Shown here piece by piece: positions 31,997 through 41,355 of a DNA stretch of 64,000 nucleotides. A model generated the notes under the pieces. That model saw only the letters and a list, made by a program, of their open reading frames with translations, had not been told where the DNA came from and did no database searches. A program made the translations under genes and the position numbers. This DNA is from Natrarchaeobius chitinivorans. GTDB taxonomy: Archaea > Halobacteriota > Halobacteria > Halobacteriales > Natrialbaceae. Positions within the stretch are counted from its first letter, which is position 1, and every line of letters begins with the position of its first letter. Location: positions 1-64,000 of the forward strand of contig NZ_REGA01000001.1 in the NCBI RefSeq assembly GCF_003841505.1. The letters are read 5' to 3'.

Positions 31997-32674
31997 CTAC
32001 CGCTGTCGACGTCCCTTCGTCTGGCGATAGTCCGAGGCCATCAGTTCCGCGAAGTGTTCGACCCACGCCTGGGTCTGTTCGTCGGTCTGTTCGTGTGGCT
32101 CGAGCATCGGGACGAGCGCGAACCCGCGACCGCGGATCGTCGTCGCGTGAACGTCCGGAAACGAGAGATCCGACGACGACGTCGTGGTGTACTCCGTGCC
32201 GATTTCGGCGAGCGCCCGCTCACCGACGGGAATCAACACCTCGGGGTTGATCATCCTGATCTCCGCGTTGAGGTACGGCTCGCAGGTGTCTATCTCCTCG
32301 TCCGTCGGCGGCCGCTCGGGGTCGCGACAGCGCGTGAGGTTCGTGAGGTAGACGTTCTCGAGTTTCGGCCGGTCGACCGGCGACCTCGCATCACAAAGCG
32401 CCAGCCGCTCGAGTACGCGCCGGAGTCCGGCGGCTGCTCCCGCCCGTTCGCCGCCGTCTGCGTCGTCGGTTCCGCCGCTCGCTTCGCCGGTGACGAGCGG
32501 TACGCCGACCTCGTCCGCCCCTTTGGACGGGCGCTCGCCGACGAACAGGAAGTCCGCGCCGACGTCGCCGTAGCCGTGGACGACCTGGGTGCGCGTCTCA
32601 CAGAGCGCGGGACAGTTCCGACACTCCTCGTCCATGTTGAACGGGTTCGCTCGAGTTCGCTGATTCGCGTCCAC
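31997..32674 (-). CDS. uracil-DNA glycosylase superfamily protein (family 4-like, Fe-S)
   Basis: 225 residues. Four cysteines expected for the 4Fe-4S cluster are visible: CRNC near 17-20, and TRC then DTC near 114-130. The motif GERPSKGADEVGVPLVTGEA near 46-65 occupies the place of the family 4 GEAPG motif, and a C-terminal PMLEPHEQ segment resembles the second motif. The active-site motif is unlike classic family 4, so substrate range could differ. It excises uracil or other damaged bases. A start at the later Met (before DEECRNC) is possible. Confidence 0.8.
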   Translation of the reverse strand: MDANQRTRANPFNMDEECRNCPALCETRTQVVHGYGDVGADFLFVGERPSKGADEVGVPLVTGEASGGTDDADGGERAGAAAGLRRVLERLALCDARSPVDRPKLENVYLTNLTRCRDPERPPTDEEIDTCEPYLNAEIRMINPEVLIPVGERALAEIGTEYTTTSSSDLSFPDVHATTIRGRGFALVPMLEPHEQTDEQTQAWVEHFAELMASDYRQTKGRRQR

Positions 32675-32799
32675 ACCCGCCGTTTGCCGGCGGCGAACAA
32701 AAGCATCGCGTCTGATAGATCCCCCTTACGGAATCCGGTCGGACAGCGGACGGATCACGGTGTATCCGTCACTAACTGACGGACGTCCCCGAATCCGAA

Positions 32800-34554
32800 C
32801 TACGGCGACCGGAGCGACTTGACGCGCTCGAGCGTCTCGGCGTCCGCGGGGTCCTTGTCGTGTCGAACGCCCACGAATCGCGGGAATCGAAGCGCGTACC
32901 CCGAGGAGTACGTCGGCGACGTCTGGATCTCCTCGTAGCCGACCTCGAAGACGACCGCTGGCTCGAGTGTCACTTCCTGCCCGTTCTCGGCGGCGACGTG
33001 AGCCTCGAGAAGCTCGGTCAACTCGGCGAGTTTCTCGTCGGTGATGCCGGTCGCGACTTTGCCGACGGTCTCGAGGTCGTCGCCGTCCCGAACCGAGAGT
33101 TCGAACGTGCCGAGAAACGTCGCACGCCGACCCTCGCCCCACTCGGCCCCGGTGACGACGCAGTCGAGCGTTTCGACGTCCGGTTTGCGCTTTCGCCAGT
33201 TCTTTCCCCGGCGGCCGGGCGAGTACGTCGAGTCGGGCGCTTTGAGCATGATCCCCTCGTGACCGGCGGCGAGCGCGTCGGCGTCGATCGATTCGATCTC
33301 GTCGGGATCGTCGGTGATCCACAGCAGGGACAGGCCGTCGACGTCCGCCGGTCTGACCTCGCTCTCCTCCGAAGGGGTCAGTACGCCCTCGAGTCGATCG
33401 TGTCGGCTCGTAAGCGGCTCCTCGAGCAGGTCCTCCCCGTCGGCGTGCAGACAGTCGAAGAAGACCGGACGAACGGCGACGTCCTCGCGGGCCTTCTCGA
33501 CGTCGTGTTTGCGCCGAAATCGCTTGAGCACCTCCTGAAACGCCAGCGGCTCGCCGTCGTCGTCGATCGCGACGACCTCGCCGTCGAGGATCGCCGGCTC
33601 CTCGAGCGTTTCCTCGGCGAACTCGACGACCTCCGGGAGCGCGTCCGTCACCTCCTCCATGTTCCGGGAGAAGACCCGCGTCTCGGACGCCGAACGCTGC
33701 CCGGCGGAAGCCGCGTCGCTCGAGTCCCCAGACTCGTCGGGATCGTAGTGCAACTGAATTCTGGCTCCGTCGTATTTCCACTCGACGGCGGCTTCCTCCC
33801 ACTCGGAGAGCGCGTCGGTCACGGTCCCCGCCTGGGCGAGCATCGCCTGGACGGGGCGGCCGACCTCGAGGTCGACGGCATCGAGGCCGTCGAGGCCCTC
33901 GTCGCGGGCGATCCGGGCGACCCGCCCGTAGTCGTTCGACACCTGCAGTGCCCGCTCGACCCGGTCGTCGGGGACGGCGAACGCGCCGGCGATAGCGTCC
34001 CTGACGGTCCCTTCGCCGACGCCGATTCGCATCTCCGAGAGAACGAGTCGCGCGAGGTATCTGGCTTCGTCGCTCGAGCAGCGGTTGAACAGCCCGAAGA
34101 GGAGGTCGACCTTCCGGTCCTGACTGCCAGACCCCTCGGCCGCGGCGAGGTCCTCGAGCGTCTCGTGGACCTCGCGGACGGTGAGGTCACTACCACCGGC
34201 GTCAGCTCCACCGCCCCCACCCGTGGCGAACGCGCCGAGCCCCTGCTGGCCACCGAACTCGTAGCTCGCCGCCACCTCGCCGATCTCGCCGATCTCGGCG
34301 AGGCGTTCCTCGACGTCGCCAGCGGTCACGTTCGTCCCCGCCGCGCGAGCGATCGCCTCGTAACACGCCGCGGGCCCGATGTCGAGCGTCGTCGAGTCCC
34401 AGGCGGGGAAGACCCGTCCCTGGACGAATCGCGCCACGATCTCCACGTCCTCGTCGGCGTCTGCGAGGAGATCCGTGACGTGGTCGACGATCTCGAGGTC
34501 GGCGGCTTCGGCTTCGATCTCCCCGGCTCGATCGGCGAACGTGGCGAACTCCAT
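32800..34554 (-). CDS. lig: ATP-dependent DNA ligase
   Basis: A 584-residue archaeal ligase that seals nicks in replication and repair. The adenylation lysine is Lys260 in EWKYDGARIQLH. Later motifs are DGEVVAID near 324, SPGRRGKNWRKRKP (motif V region) and EVGYEEIQTSPTYSSGYALR near the C-terminus. The N-terminal DNA-binding domain has an unusual Gly-rich loop near 111-121. Length is normal for the family. Its neighbour is a uracil-DNA glycosylase on the same strand, both base-excision-repair functions. Confidence 0.95.
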   Translation of the reverse strand: MEFATFADRAGEIEAEAADLEIVDHVTDLLADADEDVEIVARFVQGRVFPAWDSTTLDIGPAACYEAIARAAGTNVTAGDVEERLAEIGEIGEVAASYEFGGQQGLGAFATGGGGGADAGGSDLTVREVHETLEDLAAAEGSGSQDRKVDLLFGLFNRCSSDEARYLARLVLSEMRIGVGEGTVRDAIAGAFAVPDDRVERALQVSNDYGRVARIARDEGLDGLDAVDLEVGRPVQAMLAQAGTVTDALSEWEEAAVEWKYDGARIQLHYDPDESGDSSDAASAGQRSASETRVFSRNMEEVTDALPEVVEFAEETLEEPAILDGEVVAIDDDGEPLAFQEVLKRFRRKHDVEKAREDVAVRPVFFDCLHADGEDLLEEPLTSRHDRLEGVLTPSEESEVRPADVDGLSLLWITDDPDEIESIDADALAAGHEGIMLKAPDSTYSPGRRGKNWRKRKPDVETLDCVVTGAEWGEGRRATFLGTFELSVRDGDDLETVGKVATGITDEKLAELTELLEAHVAAENGQEVTLEPAVVFEVGYEEIQTSPTYSSGYALRFPRFVGVRHDKDPADAETLERVKSLRSP

Positions 34555-34640
34555 CGCCCGTGACTAGCTACGGGGACGGTAAAACGGTTCTGAGAATTCC
34601 TCGGTGGGGGTGAACGAACGGTCAGCTGCTCGAGGCGCGA

Positions 34641-35201
34641 TTATCGAGTCGGAACGACTCGAGCACGTTCGTAGATCACACCGCTGAGACAGCCGATCGG
34701 GATCGTCAGCCAGGTGGTCATCACTGTCGCAAATATTCCGATGAGGAGGGTCAACCCGGCCGCAACCTCGAGCAATTCCGCGGTCGTTTCGATCCCCGTT
34801 CCGGAACTCGTGGCGACGATCGCGAGTAGGGCGAAGAAAACGAGGACCAGCGAGATGACGTACGTTAGCACGGTCGTGACCACTCCTGCGACGGCCCCGA
34901 AGTACGGAATCCGAGCCGGAAGGTATCGCCAGACCGCGGTTCCGACGAGGAAGGCGGTCGGGACGACGAACGGAAGGGAAACGAGCGCGCTCATTCCCCA
35001 GAACGGATGGATCAGATCGTGCGATACGCCCAGTTGATACAGGACCACCATTCCGAGGGCGAACGTGAGGGCGATCGCGAGCGCGGCGGCCGCACCCGCG
35101 TAGCCGGCACCGACGTCGCGACGGTTAGCCCGTGGAAGTCGGCCGGGACCGTACTGCTTGCACGCGGTCGCGAGCCACTGGAGGTTCGGTGTGGGACCCA
35201 T
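34641..35201 (-). CDS. membrane protein, unrecognised
   Basis: 186 residues from ATG 35201. Four to five membrane helices: about 35-58, 70-95, 105-130, and 140-175. The N-terminus is polar (MGPTPNLQWLATACKQYGPG). The C-terminus ends VIYERARVVPTR. No family motif seen. It is divergent from the GCS2-family gene. Confidence 0.65.
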   Translation of the reverse strand: MGPTPNLQWLATACKQYGPGRLPRANRRDVGAGYAGAAAALAIALTFALGMVVLYQLGVSHDLIHPFWGMSALVSLPFVVPTAFLVGTAVWRYLPARIPYFGAVAGVVTTVLTYVISLVLVFFALLAIVATSSGTGIETTAELLEVAAGLTLLIGIFATVMTTWLTIPIGCLSGVIYERARVVPTR

Positions 35202-35369
35202 ACCGGGACATTGTGTCAGCACGAACAAATTTCTTTGGGGCCGGACCGGACGAATCCGAACTCGAGCGGAATGCGTGGCCGTGAACGCGAAACGGCCGCG
35301 TCGAACGCGAGTCGGACGGTCGCGTCTCGAGGGACGGATTTAAAGGGTGATGGACCCGCACTCGAAGGT

Positions 35370-36923
35370 ATGCCAGAGGAGGAACTCGCCGAACGGGTCG
35401 CGGACGTGCTCTCGGTCGACGCCGAGGAGTTCCGGGGACGGGCCGAGGAGGACGCCCTGGTGATCAAAGAGGCGCTCGAGGAGGGCGTGTTCGACAACCC
35501 GCAGGCGATCGTCGGCCTCGAGTACGAGTTCTACGCGGTCAAAGACGAGGGCTGCGAGCTTCGGCGGGTCCCTCGCAGACTCCTCGAGTTGATCGGGTTC
35601 GAGAAGGAACTTGGCCTCCACAACGCGGAGATGACGACCAGCCCGCAGCCGTTGAACGCCGACGGTCTGGCTGCCCAGGAGTCAGAAGTCAAAGCCCGTC
35701 TACAGACTGCCCTCGACGTCACCAGTTCCGAACGAATGCGGCTGGTTAGCGACGCTCTCTGGACGATCCCACCCGAAGGCGAGGACGTAAAGACCTACCT
35801 TACCGACAGCGTCGAGCGTTCCGTCACCGCTCGAGACGGGCGAGAGCGGTCGTTTCGCATCGCGACCAACATGAGCAGTTCCGGCCGCTACCACGCGATG
35901 GCCAACACCGACCGGGCGAACGCGGCGGGGATGTGTATTCGCGCACCACACGTCTCGCTCCAGGCCGACACCGTCATGCCCGAGAGCCTCATCACCTCCA
36001 TCCAGCCCCACTATCAGGTGCCACACGCGACCGACCTTCCGCGTTATTTCAACTACGCGCTCCGTGTGGCCGGACCGCTGCTCGCACTCGGCGTCAACTC
36101 CCCGTTCTTCCCGGCGGGACTCTACGACGAGAGCGCGACGGCAGCGCAAGTGGTCGACGACTGCTGGATGGAACACCGGATCAGCGTCTTCGAGACCGTT
36201 CTCAACGATCCGGCGACGGGGGAGGGAAAAGTCCGATTTCCCCGGGACCTGTCGACCGTCGAGGAGGCGGTCGACCGAATCGCGACCGATGATACGATGG
36301 TGCCGATGCCCGTCGAAGCCGGGGAGCGGTTCGACGATCGGTTTCCCCACTTCCGGCGCAAACACGGCACCTACTGGCGGTGGGTTCGCCCCGTGTTCGG
36401 CGGTCCGACCCGCTCCGCCGCGAACGCGCGCATCGAATTTCGACCGATACCGGCCCAGCCGACCGTTCGGGACTCGGTCTCGTTCCTCGCGGCCTTCGCC
36501 GGCCTCATGGAGAGTCTGACCCGGCTCGAGCATCCCGTCAACGAACTCGATTGGGCGATCGCCCACGAGAACTTCTACGCCGCGATGCGAGACGGCCTCG
36601 AGGCCGACCTCACCTGGATTACGAACGACGGAAAGGAGACGACCGACTCGCTCGAACTGTACGAGGACCTGCTGGCCCACGCCGAGGACGGGCTGACCAA
36701 CCGCGGTCTGACGGACGAACAGGCCGCGAAGTACCTCTACCCGCTTCGTCGCCGGGTTCGCCAGAAGACGACGCCAGCCCGATGGAAACGCGAACTGGTT
36801 CGCTCCGCGGTCGCGGACGGGACGTCCCTCGAGGAAGCCATCGAGTCGATGCAACGGCGGTACGTCGCGAGACAGCGCGAAACCTTGCTCGAGGGGAGTT
36901 TCGCCGACTGGATCGGCGAGTGA
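35370..36923 (+). CDS. GCS2-family glutamate-cysteine ligase-like enzyme
   Basis: 517 residues from ATG 35370; TTTAAA at about 35338 gives a TATA box some 30 nt upstream. Family marks are the VGLEYEFYAV metal and substrate motif near 51-60, HNAEMTTSPQPLN near 90-102, and a NARIEFRPIPAQPTVRDSVS segment near 352-371 that matches the GCS2 core. GCS2 enzymes form amide bonds with a glutamate gamma-carboxyl. Haloarchaea make gamma-glutamylcysteine as their main thiol, but the protein is longer than typical GshA, so a different carboxylate-amine ligase activity is possible. Confidence 0.7.
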   Translation: MPEEELAERVADVLSVDAEEFRGRAEEDALVIKEALEEGVFDNPQAIVGLEYEFYAVKDEGCELRRVPRRLLELIGFEKELGLHNAEMTTSPQPLNADGLAAQESEVKARLQTALDVTSSERMRLVSDALWTIPPEGEDVKTYLTDSVERSVTARDGRERSFRIATNMSSSGRYHAMANTDRANAAGMCIRAPHVSLQADTVMPESLITSIQPHYQVPHATDLPRYFNYALRVAGPLLALGVNSPFFPAGLYDESATAAQVVDDCWMEHRISVFETVLNDPATGEGKVRFPRDLSTVEEAVDRIATDDTMVPMPVEAGERFDDRFPHFRRKHGTYWRWVRPVFGGPTRSAANARIEFRPIPAQPTVRDSVSFLAAFAGLMESLTRLEHPVNELDWAIAHENFYAAMRDGLEADLTWITNDGKETTDSLELYEDLLAHAEDGLTNRGLTDEQAAKYLYPLRRRVRQKTTPARWKRELVRSAVADGTSLEEAIESMQRRYVARQRETLLEGSFADWIGE

Positions 36924-36944
36924 CCCGACGGCCCCGGACGGCGT

Positions 36945-37022
36945 CTCGAGAACCGGGCGCGGAAACTGCCTCGAGGATCGGGTGTGGGCATCGTCTCGAG
37001 AACTGGAATGGTGAGTCGAGGA
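36945..37022. repeat. CTCGAG tandem repeats after the GCS2-family gene
   Basis: CTCGAG or TCGAG blocks at 36945, 36970, 36995 and 37016 are each followed by an AACYGGG or ATCGGG-like stretch. This gives three to four degenerate units of 20-25 bp filling the gap to the convergent yjbQ gene. Confidence 0.5.
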
Positions 37023-37040
37023 CTGGACCTGGGAGTGTAT

Positions 37041-37445
37041 TCACCAGTGAACCTGTACCGTCCGAGTTCGCGGCCCGTCACATTCCACGAACAGCACGGA
37101 TTGCCAGGTTCCGATCGCGAGCGAGCCGTCGCGGACGGGTACGGTTGCACTCGGTCCGACGAACATCGCGCGGACGTGCGAATCGGCGTTCCCGTCGAGT
37201 TCGTCGTGTTTCCACCCCGAGTCCGGAACGAGCGTCTCGAGGGCGGACTCGAAATCCGAGAGCAAACGGGGCTCCGCTTCGTTGACCGCGATAGCGGCGG
37301 TCGTGTGCGTGACGAAGACGGTGGCGGTCCCGGCGGCGTCCTCGGGCAGCGCGCGTTCGACCTCGTCGGTGATCTCGAGTACCGAGAGGCGGTCGTCCGT
37401 CGAGACGGTGAACTGGGCGTGGCGATCGTCGCCGGATTCGCTCAT
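37041..37445 (-). CDS. YjbQ-family (UPF0047) protein
   Basis: 134 residues with the UPF0047 pattern: a FVTHTTAAIAVNEAEPRLLS segment near 44-63, an NADSHVRAMFVGPSATVPV segment near 86-104 and a final GTWQSVLFVECDGPRTR near 112-128. The conserved His/Asp residues form the presumed active site. Some members have weak thiamine-phosphate synthase activity, but the native role is not settled. Convergent with the GCS2-family gene. Confidence 0.85.
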   Translation of the reverse strand: MSESGDDRHAQFTVSTDDRLSVLEITDEVERALPEDAAGTATVFVTHTTAAIAVNEAEPRLLSDFESALETLVPDSGWKHDELDGNADSHVRAMFVGPSATVPVRDGSLAIGTWQSVLFVECDGPRTRTVQVHW

Positions 37446-37569
37446 AGTCGTTCGAAACGCACGCTACCGTTACGGCCGTTACGTCTCGAGTCGGTTTTCG
37501 GGAGTGTTCCTCGAGCACCGGGTGTCGTGCAAGCGGACGAACTTTCGTAGAGCAGATCGTACGTCGGCT

Positions 37570-38694
37570 ATGAGCGTCGAGGTTCGAAACGCGATCCCGT
37601 TCGGAAAGACGGTCGTCAGCGGAATCTCCGAGAAGAACGTCCCGTTTATGGCCGCGAGCATCGCCTACCAGGCGTTCATCTCGCTGATCCCGCTTCTGGT
37701 TCTCGTGTTCTTTCTCGTCACCATCGTCGGCGACGAGGGCCTCGCAGCCGAGGTCAGCGCAGCGACCGCGGGATTCCTCCCGGAGAGCGGCCAACTAATG
37801 ATCGAAGATGCTATCGAGGAGTCGCCCGCAACGGCGGGATCGACGCTCATCGGGGTCGTCGTCCTGCTGTGGGGATCGCTGAAAATTTTCCGCGGACTGG
37901 ACACCGCGTTCTCGGAGATCTACGACACGGCGGCCGAGAGTTCGTTCGTCGACCAGCTCCGAGATGCGTTGATCGCACTGGGCGCGATCGGGATCGCGCT
38001 GGTCGCCGCGGCCACGGCGAGTATCGTCCTCGCGTTCTTCCCGGATATTCCGTATTTGAGCCTGGTGAGTCCAGTTCTCCTCGTCGCCGGCCTGACGATC
38101 GCGTTCTTCCCGATGTACTACTTCTTCCCCGACGCCGACGTCTCCGCTCGAGCGGTCCTCCCGGGTGTCCTCGTCGCCGCCGTCGGCTGGACGGCGCTCC
38201 AGTCGCTCTTTCAGGTGTACGTCTCTTTCGCCGCCGACTCCGAGTCGGCCGGGCCGGTTGGCGCGATCTTGCTGTTGTTGACGTGGCTCTACTTCGGTGC
38301 GCTCGTGTTGCTCGCCGGTGCCGTCGTCAACGCGGTGAGATCGGGTCGCCTCGAGCCCGAAGAATCCGATTCCCTGGAGTCGATGAGAGCGTCCGATCGG
38401 GATCCGTTCGCCGACCGAAATCGGCGCAAGCGAGCGCAACTGCGCGAACGGATCGACTCCCTCGAACGCGAACGAGACCAGTTACGGAACGATCTCGAGG
38501 CCCAGCGACGGCGGCGGTACCGACTCGAGGACAGAACCGACCGCCTCGACGCGACGATCCGGGACCTCGAGTCGGAAAACGAACGCCTCGAGCGCGAACT
38601 CGAGGCCCGCACGGGTCCGGAGTGGCCACGACCGGTTCGGAAGGTGCTCTCGCGGGTCAGCCGATTCCGCCTCGGCGTCATAAAGCGACAGTAG
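37570..38694 (+). CDS. YihY/BrkB-family membrane protein with C-terminal coiled coil
   Basis: 374 residues from ATG 37570. Six membrane segments span about 25-265 with the YihY signature MAASIAYQAFISLIPLLVLV near 27-46 and a LTWLYFGALVLLAGAVVNAV helix near 237-256. An unusual cytoplasmic tail of about 105 residues is a heptad-rich basic coiled coil (ERIDSLERERDQLRNDLEAQ then RRRRYRLEDRTDRLDATIRD). The family has no settled transport substrate. The tail suggests oligomerisation or scaffold contact. Confidence 0.87.
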   Translation: MSVEVRNAIPFGKTVVSGISEKNVPFMAASIAYQAFISLIPLLVLVFFLVTIVGDEGLAAEVSAATAGFLPESGQLMIEDAIEESPATAGSTLIGVVVLLWGSLKIFRGLDTAFSEIYDTAAESSFVDQLRDALIALGAIGIALVAAATASIVLAFFPDIPYLSLVSPVLLVAGLTIAFFPMYYFFPDADVSARAVLPGVLVAAVGWTALQSLFQVYVSFAADSESAGPVGAILLLLTWLYFGALVLLAGAVVNAVRSGRLEPEESDSLESMRASDRDPFADRNRRKRAQLRERIDSLERERDQLRNDLEAQRRRRYRLEDRTDRLDATIRDLESENERLERELEARTGPEWPRPVRKVLSRVSRFRLGVIKRQ

Positions 38695-38764
38695 GTGCGG
38701 TTTTCGGTCACCACACCTTCTCGAATTCGGGAGGTCTTTGGCGGTCGGCGTCCCACGGCCGTCC

Positions 38765-39187
38765 GTGTCAGAGCCGATTCGGGAGGTCCGGCGTCGGATT
38801 CGAACCGACCACCGACAGCTCGTCGAATCCGTCGACGACTGTGCCGACCGCGTCGCCGACCGCTGGGATACGGCGCGGACGACAGACGGGAGCGCAGTCG
38901 TCGACTCGTTACGATCCGAACTCGAGCGCACGGGTTCGCTCGAGCGACTGCGGCTGACACTCGTAGACGTCGTGGCTGCGGCGGGGTACGAACTCCCCGC
39001 AGAGCCCGTGGCGACACCGCCGTACGTCGTGGTGACGAGTCGAGGGCCGATTCTCCGGGCGACGATCGATCCCGGACGGTTCGTGATCCGGTTCGACGCG
39101 TTCGAGGTCGTCCGGAACCGGGCGTCCGATCGACCGCCCGCGTACCGACGTCGCGACGGCACCCGGATCACGATATCGCTCGAGTAA
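38765..39187 (+). CDS. hypothetical haloarchaeal protein
   Basis: About 140 residues from GTG 38765 (a TTG at 38738 is possible). The N-terminal half is helical (SEPIREVRRRIRTDHRQLVE). The C-terminal half has strands (PPYVVVTSRGPILRATIDPG, then FVIRFDAFEVV). It looks like a real acidic/basic haloarchaeal gene but no family is recognised. It ends 33 nt before the deacylase gene. Confidence 0.6.
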   Translation: MSEPIREVRRRIRTDHRQLVESVDDCADRVADRWDTARTTDGSAVVDSLRSELERTGSLERLRLTLVDVVAAAGYELPAEPVATPPYVVVTSRGPILRATIDPGRFVIRFDAFEVVRNRASDRPPAYRRRDGTRITISLE

Positions 39188-39219
39188 CGTTTTGTGAATG
39201 CAGGCGAAATCGCCGTGTG

Positions 39220-39696
39220 ATGCACCGACGCGCAGCGGCGTTTTCGGAGCGAGCCAGCGAACGGTACGATTTCGAACCCGAAATCGAGGAGTTTCCCGAA
39301 GGGACGAAGACGGCGAGTGACGCCGCGGAGGCCGTCGGCTGTGACGTCGGCCAAATCGCCAGTTCCCTCGCGTTCGACGTCGACGGAGATCTCGTCGTCT
39401 CGGTCACGAGCGGCGCGAACCGCGTCAGCGAAGACGCACTCGGCGACGCGTTCGACGTTCCAGCGAGCGACGTCTCGATGGCGGATCCGGACCGAATCAG
39501 GGACGAACTCGGCTGGTCGATCGGTGGCGTTCCCCCGTTCTGTCACGATCGCCCAGTCCCGGTCGTCGTCGACGAAACGCTGCTCGAGTTCGAGACCGTC
39601 TGGGCGGCCGCGGGAACGCCGGAGGCGGTCTTTCCGATCGATCCCGAGACGGTCGTGACGTTTGCGGACGGGGACGTCGTCGCGGTCGCGGAGTGA
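39220..39696 (+). CDS. YbaK/ProX-type aminoacyl-tRNA deacylase
   Basis: 158 residues. The YbaK fold is recognised from EIEEFPEGTKTASDAAEAVG near 20-40, the IASSLAFDVDGDLVVSVTSG segment near 46-65, DPDRIRDELGWSIGGVPPFC near 89-108 and the final ETVWAAAGTPEAVFPIDPE. The conserved GGxxPF motif is intact. Such enzymes hydrolyse mischarged tRNAs such as Cys- or Ala-tRNA(Pro). It stands alone. Confidence 0.87.
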   Translation: MHRRAAAFSERASERYDFEPEIEEFPEGTKTASDAAEAVGCDVGQIASSLAFDVDGDLVVSVTSGANRVSEDALGDAFDVPASDVSMADPDRIRDELGWSIGGVPPFCHDRPVPVVVDETLLEFETVWAAAGTPEAVFPIDPETVVTFADGDVVAVAE

Positions 39697-40044
39697 ACCC
39701 GGTGCGGTTTCGGGATGGACACATCACAGTCCTGGGATGAACCCGACGCAGTCTCGAGACGAACCGCCCTGCACGGGTTCCTGTACCGACGTACCGATGC
39801 AAACGGCAGACGGATCGTTGGGTGAACGGAGTTTACGGACAGCGGACCGTATCGAGCCGTTGGTCGTTCGGGTCGATCCTGCAGCAAGGCAGGTCACCGC
39901 CGATCGATCGTCGCCCCAACGCCGGAGAGAGAAGTCATCTCCCGTAGTGACGTACTTGCTACCATGGAACTCCCGGTTACAAGCTATTAATAATATCGTC
40001 AGGTTCATTACTAACCAATCTCAACTGGCTGATGGTGAATACGT

Positions 40045-41031
40045 ATGACTGATAAGCCGCGTCTGACTTCCCGTCGACGGATGATCGCGACGACCGGTTC
40101 GCTCGCTGCTCTCGGTATCGCCGGCTGTCTCGGCGACGAGAACGGCGACGAATCCGAAGGTGACGATCACGACGACGGTCATGATCACGACGATGATCAC
40201 GACCACGATGATGATCACGACCACGACGATGATCACGGCGACGATCACGACCACGACCACGATCACGATCACGACGGCCCCGTCTCGGAGTTCGAACTAC
40301 TCGATCGCGATCACGACGAGGAGGTCGTCGTCTACATCCACGGCGACCACTGGCACGGCGACCCGCTCGAGGTACCCCACGACGACCACCTCTCGTTGGG
40401 CGTGTACGCCGAGGACGAAGACGGTGACGAGATCGAGATCGGGAACGGTACCGAACTGACCGGCGAGGTCGTCGAGGGCGCAAACGAAATCGTCGAAATC
40501 GAGTCTCACGGCGACCACGTCCACGTTCACGGCAAAGAAGACGGCTTTACCGACGTCGTCTTCCAGCTCGTCGAAGACGGCGACGTGATCTACGAGACGC
40601 CGGAACTCGAGACCGAGGTCGGACACCACGATCACGACGATCACGACCACGGCCACGTCGAAGTGGACGACCTCGAGATCATCGATCGCTCGGACGACGA
40701 AGTCGTCGCGGACATCCACGGCGACCACTGGCACGGTGAACTGCCCCACGTTCACGTCGACGACAACATCTCCCTGGGAGCAACGTTTACCGACGATCAC
40801 GGCGACGAGATTCCGATCGGCAGCGACGAAGAGTACGAACTCGCCGTAACGCTCGCGGACGGAGCCGAGGAAGGCGTCGTCGAAATCGATCCCGACGAGC
40901 ACTGGCACGGCGACCACGTCCACATCTACGGCGAGGCGGAGGGTGAGACGGAGGTCGTCTTCATGCTCTGGCACGACGACCACGCCGACTGGGAGAGCCC
41001 ACCGATCGCCGTCGAAGTCGAAGACCACTGA
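40045..41031 (+). CDS. His-rich Tat lipoprotein with two HGDHWHG domains (zinc-binding)
   Basis: 328 residues. A twin-arginine signal (SRRRMIATTG) and lipobox (GIAGC, Cys28) place it on the outer face of the membrane. Residues 38-76 are almost only His and Asp. Two homologous domains follow: one near 85-190 with HGDHWHG at 99-105 and HGDHVHVHG at 155-163, the other near 208-325 with HGDHWHG at 225-231 and HWHGDHVHIYG at 286-296. The same domain is inserted into the ZnuA-like protein encoded next. Capture of zinc for ZnuABC is the natural inference. Family otherwise unrecognised. Confidence 0.8.
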   Translation: MTDKPRLTSRRRMIATTGSLAALGIAGCLGDENGDESEGDDHDDGHDHDDDHDHDDDHDHDDDHGDDHDHDHDHDHDGPVSEFELLDRDHDEEVVVYIHGDHWHGDPLEVPHDDHLSLGVYAEDEDGDEIEIGNGTELTGEVVEGANEIVEIESHGDHVHVHGKEDGFTDVVFQLVEDGDVIYETPELETEVGHHDHDDHDHGHVEVDDLEIIDRSDDEVVADIHGDHWHGELPHVHVDDNISLGATFTDDHGDEIPIGSDEEYELAVTLADGAEEGVVEIDPDEHWHGDHVHIYGEAEGETEVVFMLWHDDHADWESPPIAVEVEDH

Positions 41032-41197
41032 TCTGAGGTTTCTGCCGACTCCCCTGCCCCACCGGATTCGCTCTCTCCTTCTCGCGACATCGTCTACGAG
41101 CCGGTCCCACGGCAACTCGGTACAGCAGTCAGTATAACTCGAGACCGAATCCGCGGAGACCGAATCACCGCTTCGACGGACGGACCGTCCACCGTCG

Positions 41198-41251
41198 TTA
41201 CAGCGGTAGCGAGGCGAAAGCCCACCCGTTTACGGGTAGGATGAAGCCGAC
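41198..41251. repeat. solo IS200/IS605-type end, copy 2
   Basis: TTACAGCGGTAGCGAGGCGA then AAGCCCACCCGTTTACGGGT and AGGATGAAGCCGAC. The hairpin ACCCGTTTACGGGT is intact here. It shares 35 of 36 bases with 18729-18764. No transposase nearby. It separates the His-rich lipoprotein gene from znuA. Confidence 0.55.
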
Positions 41252-41295
41252 AACCGGGGCCCAAATCACTAACGCCACGTCACCCGGTGGCACGA

Positions 41296-41325
41296 GTTAT
41301 TAACAAAATAACTCTATATAATAAT
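41296..41325 (+). promoter_or_regulatory. znuA promoter with dyad operator
   Basis: GTTATT-AACAA-AATAAC (41296-41312) is a perfect 6-5-6 dyad directly before the TATA box CTATATAATAATCC (41313-41326). The promoter of the His-rich lipoprotein gene has a related GCTATTAATAATAT at 39983-39996. A metal-dependent repressor site is a reasonable inference. Confidence 0.45.
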
Positions 41326-41355
41326 CCTTTTACCCTCGAAGGACCAGCTATTCGT

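Noticed and set aside
40160-40300. CRISPR-like or tandem DNA repeat in the His-rich region
   Set aside because: The periodic GATCACGACCACGA pattern is simply the coding of His-Asp runs in the lipoprotein; there are no spacers. No CRISPR array was seen anywhere in the window.
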